Positions 27,439 through 37,721 of a DNA stretch of 64,000 bases are shown here, one piece after another (positions within the stretch are counted from its first letter, which is position 1; each line of letters opens with the position of its first letter). Made by a program: the position numbers and the translations under genes. Origin of the DNA: Rhodocyclaceae bacterium (lineage in GTDB: Bacteria > Pseudomonadota > Gammaproteobacteria > Burkholderiales > CAIKXV01); contig JADCHX010000022.1 of NCBI GenBank assembly GCA_020248265.1, positions 1 to 64,000 on the forward strand. The letters run 5' to 3'. The notes under the pieces were generated by a model. It was not told where the DNA came from and did not search any database. It saw only the letters and a list, made by a program, of their open reading frames with translations.

Positions 27439-28842
27439 ATGCCCCCTGCTTCCAACGCCAGCCCCGCGCCGGCCCCCGCCGCCGAGATCTTCAAGGCCTA
27501 CGACATCCGCGGCATCGTCGACCATACCCTCACCGTGGCGACGGTCGAGCAGGTCGGCCGCGCGATCGGCTCCGAGGCGCTTGCACGCAACGCACGCACG
27601 GTTGCGATCGGCCGTGATGGCCGGCTTTCGGGCCCCGCGCTCAGCGATGCGCTCGCCCGCGGCCTGCGCGCGGCGGGTGTGGATGTGATCGACGTCGGAC
27701 GGGTCGCGACACCGATGGTCTACTACGCCGCATGGGAACAGGCCGGCGGCTCCGGAGTGATGGTCACCGGCAGCCACAATCCGCCCGACTACAACGGCCT
27801 GAAGATGCTGCTGGCCGGCACCACGCTGGCAGGCGAAGACATCCAGAAGCTGCGCGCGCGCATCGTGGCCGGGGACATGGCGAGCGGTGCCGGTGGCTAC
27901 CGTACGGCCGAGGTCGGCGAGGCCTACCTCGCGCGCATCCTGTCCGACGTGAAGCTTGCGCGGCCGATGAAGATCGTGGTCGACTGCGGCAATGGCGTCG
28001 CCGGCGCCTTTGCGCCGGAGCTGTACCGGCGCCTCGGCTGCACCGTCGAAGAACTGTTCTGCGAGGTGGACGGCACCTTTCCCAACCACCATCCCGACCC
28101 GTCGCAACCGAAGAACCTGCAGGACCTGATCGCCGCGCTGAAGCGGGGCGATGCCGAACTGGGACTGGCCTTCGACGGCGACGGCGACCGCCTCGGCGTC
28201 GTCACCCGGGACGGAAACATCATCTACCCCGATCGCCAGCTGATGATGTTCGCGGAAGACGTACTGTTGCGGAATCCCGGTGCGCAGATCATCTACGACG
28301 TGAAGTCGACACGCAACCTCGCGCCCTGGATCACCGCCCGCAAGGGCGTTCCGGTGATGTCGAAGACCGGCCACTCGTTCATCAAGGCACGGATGAAGGA
28401 AACCGGCGCCCTGCTGGCGGGCGAAATGAGCGGCCATGTGTTCTTCAAGGAGCGCTGGTACGGTTTCGATGACGGGCTGTACGCGGGTGCCCGGCTGCTG
28501 GAGATCCTGTCGCGCACGGACAACCCGTCGGCGGCGCTCGACGGCCTGCCGGATGCGGTCAGTACGCCGGAGTTGAACATTCAGCTTGCCGAGGGCGAGA
28601 ACCATACGCTGATCGCAGGGCTGCAGGGCTCTGCGACTTTCGAAGGCGCGCTTGACGTCATCACGATCGACGGGCTGAGGGTCGAGTATGCGGACGGCTT
28701 CGGCCTTGCGCGCGCATCCAATACCACGCCGGTCGTGGTGCTGCGCTTCGAGGCAGACAACGCGGCCGCACTGGAACGCATCCAGGCAGATTTCCGGCGG
28801 ATGCTGTCCGCGGCCAGGCCAGGAATCACGCTCGGCTTCTGA
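27439..28842 (+). CDS. algC: Phosphomannomutase/phosphoglucomutase
   Basis: A 467-residue alpha-D-phosphohexomutase that interconverts hexose 1- and 6-phosphates for LPS, exopolysaccharide and nucleotide-sugar synthesis. The four domains show the phosphoserine loop MVTGSHNPPDYNG (S112), the metal loop FDGDGDRLG, the sugar-binding GEMSGHVFF, and the C-terminal phosphate loop RASNTTPVVVLRF. The length matches P. aeruginosa AlgC. The ATG at 27439 is preceded by AAGGA at long spacing. It has its own promoter and is followed by a 28-bp palindrome. Confidence 0.94.
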   Translation: MPPASNASPAPAPAAEIFKAYDIRGIVDHTLTVATVEQVGRAIGSEALARNARTVAIGRDGRLSGPALSDALARGLRAAGVDVIDVGRVATPMVYYAAWEQAGGSGVMVTGSHNPPDYNGLKMLLAGTTLAGEDIQKLRARIVAGDMASGAGGYRTAEVGEAYLARILSDVKLARPMKIVVDCGNGVAGAFAPELYRRLGCTVEELFCEVDGTFPNHHPDPSQPKNLQDLIAALKRGDAELGLAFDGDGDRLGVVTRDGNIIYPDRQLMMFAEDVLLRNPGAQIIYDVKSTRNLAPWITARKGVPVMSKTGHSFIKARMKETGALLAGEMSGHVFFKERWYGFDDGLYAGARLLEILSRTDNPSAALDGLPDAVSTPELNIQLAEGENHTLIAGLQGSATFEGALDVITIDGLRVEYADGFGLARASNTTPVVVLRFEADNAAALERIQADFRRMLSAARPGITLGF

Positions 28843-28870
28843 ACCGCGCCCCCTCCAGCAGCGCGGCGCG

Positions 28871-28898
28871 GGGTAACCGGGCCGCGGCCCGGTTACCC
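28871..28898. terminator. Perfect 28-bp palindrome between convergent algC and Bug gene
   Basis: A perfect 14-bp inverted repeat without spacer lies between the ends of two convergent genes. The position fits a bidirectional terminator, but no T-run follows on either strand, so factor-dependent termination or a protein-binding palindrome is equally possible. Confidence 0.5.
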
Positions 28899-28908
28899 GC
28901 CGCCCAAC

Positions 28909-29895
28909 TCATTCCACCCGGATCTTCGCGTCGGTCACCAGGCGGGCCCATTTGGCCAGGTCAGCCTGGATCTGTGCCGCGAACGCCTCCGGGGTGCCAG
29001 CTGCCGGTTCGAACCCCTGCGCGGCGAGCGATGCCCGCACCTCGTTCACCTGCAGCACCTTGGCCACGTCGCCATTGATCCGCATCACCACCGCCCGTGG
29101 CAGGGCCGCGGGGCCGAGGATGCCGAACCAGGTCATCGCGCCATACCCGGGCAGCGTCTCGGCGATCGTCGGCAGGGCTGGCATCGCAGCGACCCGCGAC
29201 GGTCCGGTGGATGCAAGCAGCCGGAGCTTGCCCGATTGCGCATGCGCCAACGTGTTGGACAGCGTATCGAACAGCAACGCCACATGCCCGCCGAGCAGGT
29301 CGGTCATCGCGGCGGCGCCGCCCTTGTAGGGCACGTGCACCATGTCCACCTTCGCCATCACCTTGAACAGCTCCCCGGCGAGGTGGGAGCCGGTACCGGT
29401 GCCGAACGAGGCCATGTCGAGCTGCCCGGGCCGGGCGCGGAGGAGCGCGATCAACTCCTTCACCGAACGCACGGGCAGCGACGGATGCACGACCAGACCG
29501 AGGGGAGCGGCGGCGACATTCACCACCGGCGTGAAATCCTTCAGCGGATGGAAAGAGACCCTGCTGACCGCAGGATTGATCGCATGGGTGGACGCGGTGG
29601 CGAACAGCAGCGTGTAGCCGTCGCCGGGCTGCCTTGCCACATGCTCGGTCGCGATCGCGCCCGAGGCGCCGCCGCGGTTCTCGACCACCAGCGTCTGTCC
29701 CCAGCCGTCCCCCAGCCGCTGAGCCAGCTGCCGCGCCAGCAGGTCGGTTGCGCCGCCCGGCGGAAACGGTACGACGAGCCTCACCGGCCTGGCCGGCCAC
29801 GACTGCGCGAGCGACGGCACCGGCAGCAGGACCAGCAGCATCGCAGCCAGCCTGGCGTACCGCCCCCACCTGTTCACATGATCGGCGGGCTTCAT
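28909..29895 (-). CDS. Bug/TctC-type periplasmic binding protein, copy 3
   Basis: A 328-residue orphan solute receptor. The signal peptide ends near PSLAQ (residues 27–31). Unlike the tandem pair near the start of the window it keeps the canonical motifs: [21 protein letters not shown], and [17 protein letters not shown], where the main chain and a bound carboxylate usually meet. It is translated from an ATG that overlaps the ridA-like stop (ATGA, 29892–29895). The ligand is unknown; the RidA partner hints at amino-acid or pyrimidine breakdown products. Confidence 0.93.
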   Translation of the reverse strand: MKPADHVNRWGRYARLAAMLLVLLPVPSLAQSWPARPVRLVVPFPPGGATDLLARQLAQRLGDGWGQTLVVENRGGASGAIATEHVARQPGDGYTLLFATASTHAINPAVSRVSFHPLKDFTPVVNVAAAPLGLVVHPSLPVRSVKELIALLRARPGQLDMASFGTGTGSHLAGELFKVMAKVDMVHVPYKGGAAAMTDLLGGHVALLFDTLSNTLAHAQSGKLRLLASTGPSRVAAMPALPTIAETLPGYGAMTWFGILGPAALPRAVVMRINGDVAKVLQVNEVRASLAAQGFEPAAGTPEAFAAQIQADLAKWARLVTDAKIRVE

Positions 29896-30287
29896 TCGGA
29901 CAGATAGGCGGTGGCCGCCACCTCGACCAGGAACGCGGGCTTCACCAGGTCGGCGCGAATGCAGTAGCGTGCAGGCGGATTGACCGGGAAGTACTCCCGG
30001 TAGACTTCATTGAAGGCTGCGTAGTCGGCCAGGTCTTTCAGGAATATCTGGTTCATCGCGATGTCCGCGAGGCTGCCACCCGCCGCCTCGACTACCGAGC
30101 GAATCGCCTCGAGCACGCAGCGCGTCTGTGCACGCACGTCCCCGACGCCGACGACGGCGCCGTCGGCGTCCAGCGCGAGCATGCCGGACACATGCACGAC
30201 ACGGCGCGCGTTATCGACGCACACGCCCGGCGAATAGGGCGCCAGCGGGGGTGCGGAACCGGGCGGAATCACGGGCACATGAGTCAT
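29892..30287 (-). CDS. RidA/YjgF family enamine/imine deaminase
   Basis: A 131-residue YjgF/YER057c/UK114-fold protein; trimeric RidA proteins hydrolyse reactive enamines and imines released by PLP enzymes. The strand [16 protein letters not shown], the [19 protein letters not shown] helix and RYCIRADLV, with an arginine in the usual substrate-binding area, support the family. It is not clear whether it belongs to the RidA subgroup proper or to the Rid1–7 set. It leads a two-gene unit with Bug copy 3. Confidence 0.88.
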   Translation of the reverse strand: MTHVPVIPPGSAPPLAPYSPGVCVDNARRVVHVSGMLALDADGAVVGVGDVRAQTRCVLEAIRSVVEAAGGSLADIAMNQIFLKDLADYAAFNEVYREYFPVNPPARYCIRADLVKPAFLVEVAATAYLSE

Positions 30288-30323
30288 CGGATGTTCTCCT
30301 CATCGATCGTCTGGATTGCAAGT

Positions 30324-32804
30324 CTACTGTCCACTGGCCGCCGGCGGCGGCGCAGGCAGCGGTCCTTCCGGAGGCGGCGACCGCCAGTAGCGTCGGGAAT
30401 GGGCGCGCTCCTGCCGCAGGCGCAGATCGCCAGCACCGAGCGTCAGGCGAACCGCCCCGGACTGGTCGGTGCGGATCACGCGCGCGTCGCGATCCACGTA
30501 TCGCTCGACGACTTCCGGCCGCGGATGGCCGAACCGGTTGCGATAGCCAATCGCCATCAACGCGAGCCGCGGCGCGACCGCATCGATGAACACGGGTGTC
30601 GAAGACGTACGCGAGCCGTGGTGCGGTACGACCAGCACGTCGGCACGCAGCGCATCATCACCCCGCCCCTGCGCCGACCGGAGCAGGCGCGCCTCGCTCG
30701 CGGCACTGATATCGCCGGTGAGCAGCAGGCGTTCGGCGCCGGCCTCTATCTGAAGCACGCAGCTGCGATCGTTGTCCGGCAGCGCCATGGCATGGCTGCC
30801 CGCCGCCGGATGCAGCATACGGAAGTGCACGCCATCCCAGGTCCAGCCCTGCCCCGCTTCGCAGGCGCGATGGACGCGGGCGGCTGCGCGCGCGGGATGT
30901 GCCGCCGGCAGCGACGACAGGAAATCCGCGACAGGCAGCGCGCGCAGCAGCGATCGCGCACCGCCGGAGTGGTCGATGTCGTCATGGGAGACCACCAGCG
31001 CGTCGAGCCGGCGCAGGCCCTCGCCCCTGAGGTAGGGCAACACGATGCGTGAACCGGCGTCTGCCTCGCTGCTCCACGCCGGACCGGTGTCGTACACCAG
31101 CACATGACGGGCCGTGCGTACCACCAGCGAAAGTCCATGGCCCACGTCCAGCAGCGTCGCCTCGGCGGTGCCATTCTGCACCTCGGACGGCCGCGCGAGC
31201 AGCACCGGCAGCAGCGTGGCCAGCCCGAGCCAGCGCGCGGGCCAGCCCGCGGGCATCCGCCACCAGCAGATGCCCGCCAGCGCGAGCAGGCTGGCCCAGG
31301 CAGGTGGTGCCGGCTGGGCCCAGACCGCCCAGGGCAGGTCGGCAAGCCAGGCGATCGGGATCATCGTGACCTCGGTCAGCAGATGCGCTGCCTGGAGCAG
31401 TCCGGGCACTGGCAGCAGTGCCGCAACGACCGCGATCGGCACCACCACCGACCCGATCAGCGGGATCGCGATCGCATTGGCGATCGGCGACACCAGCGAG
31501 ACCTGGGAGAACAGCGCCAGGGTCGCAGGGACCATGCCGATCGTGATCGCCCACTGGACACCTCCCCACTCGACGACGGAACGACACGGCCGGCAGCCCT
31601 GCGATGCCGGCGGGCGGCCGATACGGCCGGCCGAGACCGTCATCAGCACCGCGACTGCGCCGAACGAGAGCCAGAACCCGGTCGCCAGCACCGCCCAGGG
31701 ATCGAGCACGATCACCAGCAGCAGCGCACCTGCGAGCACATTGGCGGCGGCGGCCCGACGCGCCCGCCACAGTGCTGCTGCGATCACGGCCAGCATGAAC
31801 ACCGTGCGCCGCGTCGGAACGGAAAAACCGGCTAGCAGCGCATAGCCACAGGCCGCCGCAAGCCCGGCGATGACCGCCGCCTTGCGCGACGGCAGGCGGC
31901 GCACGAGCAGACGGCTGCGCCGCCATCCGGCATCCACCAGCCAGAAGGCGAGCGCGGCAATCATCGTCACATGGAGCCCCGAAATGCTCATCAGGTGGCC
32001 GATGCCGGTACGGGTGAACAGTTCCCATTGCGCGGCCGGGATACCCTGCTGGTCGCCGATCGCGAGCGCCACCAGCACGCCGAGATATGCCTCGCCCGGC
32101 AGCGTCCGCTCGAAACGATCACGGATCGCCTCGCGTGCACGTTCGATCAGGTAGGCCGGCCGCTGCACGAGCGGCTCAAGCCGCTGCAAGCCCCGCCGCA
32201 CGTACCCGGTCGCGCGCAGGTTGCGCTCGAGCAACCAGGCCTCGGCATCGAAGCCATGCGGGTTCACGCTGGCATGCGGACGGCGCAGCCTGACGACCAG
32301 TCGCCAGCGCTCGCCCGCAGCCGGCATCCGACTGGCGACGGCTTCCACCGGATCCTCTTCGGCGGACGCCGAGGTCCGACGACCGGGACGGTTAACGTAC
32401 CAGGACAACAGCACGCGATCCGGCACCACGGCGCCTTCGGTCACGATCTGCTCGACGTCGAATGCAAAACGGCTGCCCCGCTCGGTACGCTGGACCAGTT
32501 CCGCGATCACGCCGACCACCTCGATGTCGCGCCGCTCCCAGGCGTGCGGCAGTGCATCGGACAGCCGGTCCGATGCCCAGCCACCGGACCACGCGAAACC
32601 GGCCAGTGCGGCTGCCGGCAGTGCCAGCCATGCCCTTGCGCTCGCCCGGCCGCGCAGGCAGGGGCAAAGCGCCAGGCAGGCCAGCGACAGCGCCGCAGAG
32701 AGGCCGATCCAGGCGGCCGACGGCAGCTCCGGCAGGCGCTGCAGACAGAGCGTACCGGCGAGCCAGCCGAGCGCGGCCGGAACCGGGCTCAAGGCCCGTG
32801 ACAA
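30324..32804 (-). CDS. comEC: DNA-uptake channel ComEC/Rec2
   Basis: ComEC is the inner-membrane channel that brings single-stranded DNA into the cytosol during natural transformation. About 826 residues are predicted. In order: N-terminal helices with an OB-like soluble domain (DUF4131), the competence domain with GIGHLMSISGLHVTM, a block of transmembrane helices, then the metallo-beta-lactamase-like domain with SHDDIDHSGG and VVPHHGSRTS. The start is uncertain: no ATG or GTG fits, so TTG at 32804 (or 32792) is proposed; an earlier TTG at 32876 would overlap the divergent DUF2062 gene. No pilus or comEA genes are in view, so competence cannot be concluded. Confidence 0.9.
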   Translation of the reverse strand: MSRALSPVPAALGWLAGTLCLQRLPELPSAAWIGLSAALSLACLALCPCLRGRASARAWLALPAAALAGFAWSGGWASDRLSDALPHAWERRDIEVVGVIAELVQRTERGSRFAFDVEQIVTEGAVVPDRVLLSWYVNRPGRRTSASAEEDPVEAVASRMPAAGERWRLVVRLRRPHASVNPHGFDAEAWLLERNLRATGYVRRGLQRLEPLVQRPAYLIERAREAIRDRFERTLPGEAYLGVLVALAIGDQQGIPAAQWELFTRTGIGHLMSISGLHVTMIAALAFWLVDAGWRRSRLLVRRLPSRKAAVIAGLAAACGYALLAGFSVPTRRTVFMLAVIAAALWRARRAAAANVLAGALLLVIVLDPWAVLATGFWLSFGAVAVLMTVSAGRIGRPPASQGCRPCRSVVEWGGVQWAITIGMVPATLALFSQVSLVSPIANAIAIPLIGSVVVPIAVVAALLPVPGLLQAAHLLTEVTMIPIAWLADLPWAVWAQPAPPAWASLLALAGICWWRMPAGWPARWLGLATLLPVLLARPSEVQNGTAEATLLDVGHGLSLVVRTARHVLVYDTGPAWSSEADAGSRIVLPYLRGEGLRRLDALVVSHDDIDHSGGARSLLRALPVADFLSSLPAAHPARAAARVHRACEAGQGWTWDGVHFRMLHPAAGSHAMALPDNDRSCVLQIEAGAERLLLTGDISAASEARLLRSAQGRGDDALRADVLVVPHHGSRTSSTPVFIDAVAPRLALMAIGYRNRFGHPRPEVVERYVDRDARVIRTDQSGAVRLTLGAGDLRLRQERAHSRRYWRSPPPEGPLPAPPPAASGQ

Positions 32805-32869
32805 GGTCGCTGGTACGGACCTTGTGGTTGAGTTAAAGTGCGCGCACTCATGCGTGGCAGGCGTTCGTC

Positions 32870-33424
32870 GTGCCAAGAAAACTCTTCAAGAAATACCTGC
32901 CGAGCCACTCGAGCATCATTGAAAACCGCTTCCTCGCGAAGTTCGGTTCGCTGCTCACCCACCATAATCTGTGGCACCTCCACCGTCGCTCGGTAGCAGG
33001 GGGGGTTGCGATCGGATTGTTCACCGGCCTGATACCCGGCCCGCTGCAGATCCTGACTGGCGCGGCGTTGGCGATCATCTTCCGGGTGAACCTCCCATCG
33101 ATGGTGCTCGGCACCTTCTGGACGAACCCGCTGACGATCGTGCCGATCTACATCGCCGCCTACAACATCGGCAGCGTGGCGATGGGTCTCGGTACGGCAG
33201 CCGATGTGCCGCATCCTGAGCCGCTGCAGAACCAGGGATGGCTCGACATGCTGCCCGCGCTCTGGGACTGGTTCTCGGGAATGGGCAAGCCACTCGCGCT
33301 CGGGCTGCTGCTGCTGGGCCTGTTCATGGCGGTGGCCGGCTACTTCGCAGTCCGCGGCGCATGGCGCCTGTACGTGGTGCTCGCCTGGCAGCGGCGCGCC
33401 CGCAACAGGCGCGTGGCCAGCTGA
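32870..33424 (+). CDS. DUF2062 membrane protein
   Basis: A 184-residue protein with three or four transmembrane helices and the DUF2062 pattern: an N-terminal basic region, VAIGLFTGLIPGPLQ, and FWTNPLTIVPIY. The family is widespread in proteobacteria, often next to comEC, but its role is unknown. The start is GTG at 32870. It is transcribed away from comEC and probably reads into the glycosylase gene nine bases downstream. Confidence 0.88.
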   Translation: MPRKLFKKYLPSHSSIIENRFLAKFGSLLTHHNLWHLHRRSVAGGVAIGLFTGLIPGPLQILTGAALAIIFRVNLPSMVLGTFWTNPLTIVPIYIAAYNIGSVAMGLGTAADVPHPEPLQNQGWLDMLPALWDWFSGMGKPLALGLLLLGLFMAVAGYFAVRGAWRLYVVLAWQRRARNRRVAS

Positions 33425-33433
33425 GCGGGCCTG

Positions 33434-34075
33434 GTGACAGCCCCGACCGGGCGGCGGCCACGCTGGTGGAGTACCGCCTGCAGCGAACTGGGCGAGCGTG
33501 ATCCGCTGCTCGCCACGTTGATCGACCGCCATCCTCCGATGCGTATCGGCAGCCGCGGCGATGCGTTCCAGACGCTCGCACGATCCATCGTCGGACAGCA
33601 GATTTCGGTGAAGGCAGCGCAGTCGGTGTGGGCGCGCTTCCAGGCGACCCTGGCCTGCCCAGAGGTGGCGCCAGCCGTCGTGCTCGTCGCGGATCCGTCA
33701 GTGCTGCGCGCTTGCGGGCTGTCCGGCCGCAAGGTCGAGTACCTGCGCGACCTCGCCGGCCACTTCATGGCCCGCCCGGCGGGCGTGGACGGCTGGACCG
33801 GCATGGCCGACGCCGAGATCATCGAGGAACTCACCGCGATACGCGGCATCGGCGTATGGACGGTGCAGATGTTCCTGATCTTCCATCTCGCACGGCCGGA
33901 TGTGCTGCCGCTGGCCGACCTCGGACTGCGGCGGGCGATCGAACGCGGTTACGGCAACGGCCGGCCATCGGCACCGCGCCAGCTCGACCGGCTGTCCGGG
34001 CTCTGGCATCCCTGGCGCACCGCAGCGACCTGGTACCTGTGGCGCAGCCTCGATCCGGAACCCGTGCTTCACTGA
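33434..34075 (+). CDS. DNA-3-methyladenine glycosylase II (AlkA-like, short form)
   Basis: A 213-residue base-excision repair glycosylase of the HhH-GPD superfamily that removes 3-methyladenine and related alkylated bases. The helix–hairpin–helix LTAIRGIGVWTVQMF is followed by the catalytic aspartate in LPLADLGLRRAI. The N-terminal TBP-like domain of E. coli AlkA is missing, as in the short MPG-II form of many proteobacteria. The start is GTG at 33434. It is a second alkylation-repair gene besides ogt, but they are 11 kb apart. Confidence 0.92.
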   Translation: MTAPTGRRPRWWSTACSELGERDPLLATLIDRHPPMRIGSRGDAFQTLARSIVGQQISVKAAQSVWARFQATLACPEVAPAVVLVADPSVLRACGLSGRKVEYLRDLAGHFMARPAGVDGWTGMADAEIIEELTAIRGIGVWTVQMFLIFHLARPDVLPLADLGLRRAIERGYGNGRPSAPRQLDRLSGLWHPWRTAATWYLWRSLDPEPVLH

Positions 34076-34090
34076 CGCGGCCTGCGCACC

Positions 34091-34462
34091 ATGACCAGAG
34101 ACGAGACGCTCGCAGACGGCAATCCGGGGCAGGTGGCCATGGACCATGCAGCGTATCGCGAGGCCTGGGCGCAGGGCGGCATCCGCGTCGACATCGATCC
34201 GAAGGGCGCCTATCGATACCTCGCAGCACAGATGCTGCTGCCACTGGTACAACTGGCGGCAATGGGTGCAGGGGTCGGCATCGCGTTGCTGCTGCACTGG
34301 TTTCCCGGTGTGCTGGTGATCATCGCCGCGTTCCTGCTGCCGCGGCTGTCGCGCGCGAGCGCGCCGGCGTTCATGCTCAAGCGCTCGCTCGAAGACCCTG
34401 CCGTATACGACGATCTCGTACGCCTCGGCATCCTGCGCGTGGTGGAACGAGATCAGCCGTGA
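34091..34462 (+). CDS. Small two-helix membrane protein of unknown function
   Basis: A 123-residue protein not recognised as a named family. A soluble N-terminal segment with HAAYREAWAQGGI is followed by two transmembrane helices (about residues 43–84) separated by HWFPG, then a basic turn and a soluble C-terminal tail (EDPAVYDDLVRLGIL). It lies 15 bases after the glycosylase gene and is convergent with lolD. The codon use fits the neighbours and the ATG at 34091 is the only sensible start. Confidence 0.65.
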   Translation: MTRDETLADGNPGQVAMDHAAYREAWAQGGIRVDIDPKGAYRYLAAQMLLPLVQLAAMGAGVGIALLLHWFPGVLVIIAAFLLPRLSRASAPAFMLKRSLEDPAVYDDLVRLGILRVVERDQP

Positions 34463-34524
34463 CGCTGCCGCAGGTTGTTTCCGCCGGGATGGGCGCCCGG
34501 CAGCCGGATACTGTGCGCAGCGCG

Positions 34525-35220
34525 TCAGTGCGACTGCAGCCGTCCGTCCTCGAGACGCAGCACGCGCTCAGCCTTTGCGGCCAGCCGCTCATCGTGCGTC
34601 ACCATCACCAGGCTGGTACCGCGCACACGATTGAGTTCCAGCATGAGCTCGAACATCGCTTCTGCGTTGGTGCGATCGAGGTTGCCTGTCGGTTCATCGG
34701 CAAGCACGCACGCCGGCTCTGTCACCAGCGCCCGGGCGAGCGCGGCACGCTGGCGCTCGCCGCCGGAGAGCTCGCCCGGCCGGTGCGCGAGCCGATGCCC
34801 GAGCCCGACCGCCTGCAGACCTGCGGTGGCTCGCTGCAGGGCATGCGCGCTCGGCATCCGGCGGATCAGCAGCGGCATTGCAACGTTCTCGAGTGCGGAG
34901 AACTCGGGCAGGAGATGGTGGAACTGGTACAGGAAACCCAATGCGCGGTTGCGAAGGGCCGCCAGAGCCCCCTGTCCAAGCGTGTCGACCCGCTCTCCGC
35001 AAAGGCTGACCTGGCCCGCAGTGGGCGCGTCGAGCCCGCCGAGCAGGTGCAGCAACGTGCTCTTGCCCGATCCGGAACTGCCGACGATCGCGATGCGCTC
35101 GCCGGCATGCACCTGCAGGTCGACGCCGCGCAACACCGATACCTCCCCAAGCGCGGCACCCTCCCGGTATATCTTCGAAAGGTCCGTGCATTCGAGCACC
35201 AGCGGGCGCGCATCACTCAT
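34525..35220 (-). CDS. lolD: Lipoprotein-releasing ABC transporter ATPase LolD
   Basis: A 231-residue ABC ATPase that powers release of outer-membrane lipoproteins to LolA. Walker A GSSGSGKS, the Q-loop in [12 protein letters not shown] (the LolD signature region), the signature LSGGERQR and Walker B CVLADEP are all present. The ATG at 35220 lies inside the end of lolC, an eight-base overlap, so the two are co-translated. Confidence 0.96.
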   Translation of the reverse strand: MSDARPLVLECTDLSKIYREGAALGEVSVLRGVDLQVHAGERIAIVGSSGSGKSTLLHLLGGLDAPTAGQVSLCGERVDTLGQGALAALRNRALGFLYQFHHLLPEFSALENVAMPLLIRRMPSAHALQRATAGLQAVGLGHRLAHRPGELSGGERQRAALARALVTEPACVLADEPTGNLDRTNAEAMFELMLELNRVRGTSLVMVTHDERLAAKAERVLRLEDGRLQSH

Positions 35221-36457
35221 AGCGAAGGGCCTGCGCGGGATTGATGCGGGACGCCCGCCAGCTCGGGTAGAGCGTGGCGAGGAAAGACAGCGCCAGCGAT
35301 ATCGAGGCGACGAAGGTCACGTCGCCCATCCGGACTTCCGACGGCAGTTCGCTGATGAAATAGACGTCCTTGGCCAGGAACTGGACGCCGAACGTACGCT
35401 CGATGAACGGCACCACGACGTCGACGTTGGATGCCAGCAGCACGCCGCCGCCCACGCCGAGCAACGTGCCGAGGATGCCGATCAGAGCCCCCTGGATCAC
35501 GAACACCGCCATGATGCTCGAAGGCGTCGACCCGAGCGTGCGCAGGATCGCGATATCCGCACGCTTCTCGGTCACCACCATCACCAGCGTAGACACGATG
35601 TTGAACGCGGCGACCGCGACGATCAGCGACAGGATGATGAACATCATCCGTTTCTCGATCTCCACCGCCCTGAACCAGCCGGCATTCAGCCTCGACCAGT
35701 CGGCCACCATCGTGTCGCTGGTCATCGTGCGGGCGATCTCGCGCGCGACCCGCGGTGCCTGGAACATGTCGGCAAGCTTCAGGCGCACGCCGGTCACGGC
35801 ATTACCCATCCGGTACAGCTTCTGCGCGTCCTCGATATGCACCAGAGCAAGCCCGGAGTCGAACTCGAAGTGTCCGGCCTCGAAGATGCCCACTACCGTG
35901 AACTGTTTCAGCCGCGGGATCACCCCCGCTGGCGTGATCTGGCCCTGGGGGGCGATCAGCAGCACCTTGTCACCGACGCCTACGCCGAGCGCACGGGCAA
36001 GCTCGATGCCGAGCACGGTGGCGAAGCTGTCCGGCGCGAGCGCCTCGATCGAGCCGGCGCGCAGGAAGGTCGCGAAGTCGGCCACGCGCGCCTCGCGCTC
36101 CGGCAGGATGCCGCGGATGATCGCGCCGCGCACCACCTGGTCGTTGCCGAGCAGTCCCTGCGCAAGCACGTAGGGGGCGCTGCCACGCACGGCAGGGTTC
36201 GCTTCGGCAGTGGCAGCGACGGACTGCCAATCGGCGAGTCCGCCCTCGAGCCCTGAGATCTGCACATGCGCGAGCACGCCCAGAATGCGGTCGCGCACCT
36301 CCTTCTGGAAACCGTTCATCACCGATACCACGGTGATCAGGACGGCGATGCCCAGCGCCATGCCGAGCATCGACACGAACGAGATGAAGGAAATGAAGTT
36401 GTTGCTGCGTTTGGCGCGCGTGTAGCGCAGCCCGACGAACAGCTCGTATGGGGACAC
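35213..36457 (-). CDS. lolC: Lipoprotein-releasing ABC transporter permease LolC/LolE
   Basis: A 414-residue permease with the MacB/FtsX topology: an N-terminal helix (about residues 24–46), a large periplasmic domain and three C-terminal helices. [20 protein letters not shown] is the LolC/E N-terminus. Only one permease gene accompanies lolD, so it may act as a homodimer (LolF-type), though a second copy elsewhere cannot be excluded. The start is GTG at 36457; no ATG precedes the conserved N-terminus. It diverges from the rpfE-like gene. Confidence 0.94.
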   Translation of the reverse strand: MSPYELFVGLRYTRAKRSNNFISFISFVSMLGMALGIAVLITVVSVMNGFQKEVRDRILGVLAHVQISGLEGGLADWQSVAATAEANPAVRGSAPYVLAQGLLGNDQVVRGAIIRGILPEREARVADFATFLRAGSIEALAPDSFATVLGIELARALGVGVGDKVLLIAPQGQITPAGVIPRLKQFTVVGIFEAGHFEFDSGLALVHIEDAQKLYRMGNAVTGVRLKLADMFQAPRVAREIARTMTSDTMVADWSRLNAGWFRAVEIEKRMMFIILSLIVAVAAFNIVSTLVMVVTEKRADIAILRTLGSTPSSIMAVFVIQGALIGILGTLLGVGGGVLLASNVDVVVPFIERTFGVQFLAKDVYFISELPSEVRMGDVTFVASISLALSFLATLYPSWRASRINPAQALRYE

Positions 36458-36629
36458 GTGTCGGTCTGTTTCCGGTGCAGCCGTTTGCGGCGCGCGAAGT
36501 GTGCCACAAGCTGAACCCCGCCAAGGAGAACCGGCAGTTGCACCGGACGGGACCGGTGCTAGACTGCGCTCGCCGTGCCGGCTGCGGCACTCGGCGCCCA
36601 CCGCTCACTGCCCACCGCCGGACGCCCCC

Positions 36630-37721
36630 TTGCACCTGGAAGTCCTGATTCCCGACCTGTCCTGGCCAGGCCGCGACGCCGCCGAGACGATGCATGGGGC
36701 CGTCGCACCGACACTCGCTCGCTGGCTGTCGCGATCGACGCGCCAGCCGCCCATCGGCGCCTCGGCAGACGACTGGCTCTGGCGGCGGTTCACTGCGCCT
36801 GCGGCGGACGATGCCCGAGCCGTCCCTCGGGACGGCCCCGCCGCGAAAAGTGCCCTGCCGATCGCCGCGGTGACGCTCGCCTTCGACGGTCACGCGCCGG
36901 GCGAACGCTGGTGGATGCGCGCAGATCCGGTGCACTTCATCGTCGGGCGCACCGGCCTGCGCCTGGCGCCGCCCGCCCATCTGCAGTTGCTTGCCGAGGA
37001 GTCGGAGGCTCTGGCCGGGTCCGTGCGTGCGCACTTCCCTGCACTGGCCACGGATTTCCTGGCGCCGGGGCCGGCGCGCTGGTACCTGGGCGCAGACCGC
37101 CCGTTCGAGATCGACACGACCGATCCGGCCGATGCCATTGGCGACGACGTCGACCGCAATCTGCCGCGCGGGCCAGGACGCAAGCAGTGGCTCGGCTTCG
37201 TGAACGAGGTGCAGATGCTCTGGTTCGAACATCCGGTGAACCAGGCGCGCGAACAGCGCGGCGAGCCCACGGTCTCAGGACTCTGGCTGCATGGGCCTGG
37301 CCGCATGCCGGGCCCGGGGTTGCCGGGCTGCAGCGGTGCTGCCGGCGGCGGCGAACGGCTGGCAGGACTGGCCACCCTCGCCGGCTGCCGCTGGATCGAC
37401 ACCGACGCCGGCGCGCAGCACTGGCTCGGCCAGGCCATCGACGGCCACTGGCTGCTCAGCCTCGATGCGCTGACCGCGCATCGCCAGGCGGGCGACCCCT
37501 CCGGATGGCGCGCGGCCCTGGCCCGCCTCGACGCGGCCTGGCTGGCCCCGCTCGATCAGGCGCTCCACAGCGGTCGCATTGCCACCATCGACCTGCGCTG
37601 GCCGTCGCGGGGCGGGCTGTCGGCCGCGCACATCGTGCCGGCGGATCGCTTCCGATTCTGGCGCCGGCGCCTCCCCCTTGCTGCCTTGCTTGCCGATCCG
37701 CACGGCCGATCCGATGCCTGA
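36630..37721 (+). CDS. RpfE-like/phosphoglycerate mutase-like regulatory protein
   Basis: A 363-residue protein resembling Xanthomonas RpfE, which is likewise encoded beside recJ. The N-terminus HLEVLIPDLSWPG and the FVNEVQMLWFEHPVN segment are family features. It is sometimes annotated as a predicted cofactor-independent phosphoglycerate mutase, but I see no clear catalytic motif and would not assign an enzyme activity. The start is TTG at 36630, where the family's N-terminus begins; earlier codons add a non-conserved leader. It overlaps recJ by eight bases. Confidence 0.75.
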   Translation: MHLEVLIPDLSWPGRDAAETMHGAVAPTLARWLSRSTRQPPIGASADDWLWRRFTAPAADDARAVPRDGPAAKSALPIAAVTLAFDGHAPGERWWMRADPVHFIVGRTGLRLAPPAHLQLLAEESEALAGSVRAHFPALATDFLAPGPARWYLGADRPFEIDTTDPADAIGDDVDRNLPRGPGRKQWLGFVNEVQMLWFEHPVNQAREQRGEPTVSGLWLHGPGRMPGPGLPGCSGAAGGGERLAGLATLAGCRWIDTDAGAQHWLGQAIDGHWLLSLDALTAHRQAGDPSGWRAALARLDAAWLAPLDQALHSGRIATIDLRWPSRGGLSAAHIVPADRFRFWRRRLPLAALLADPHGRSDA

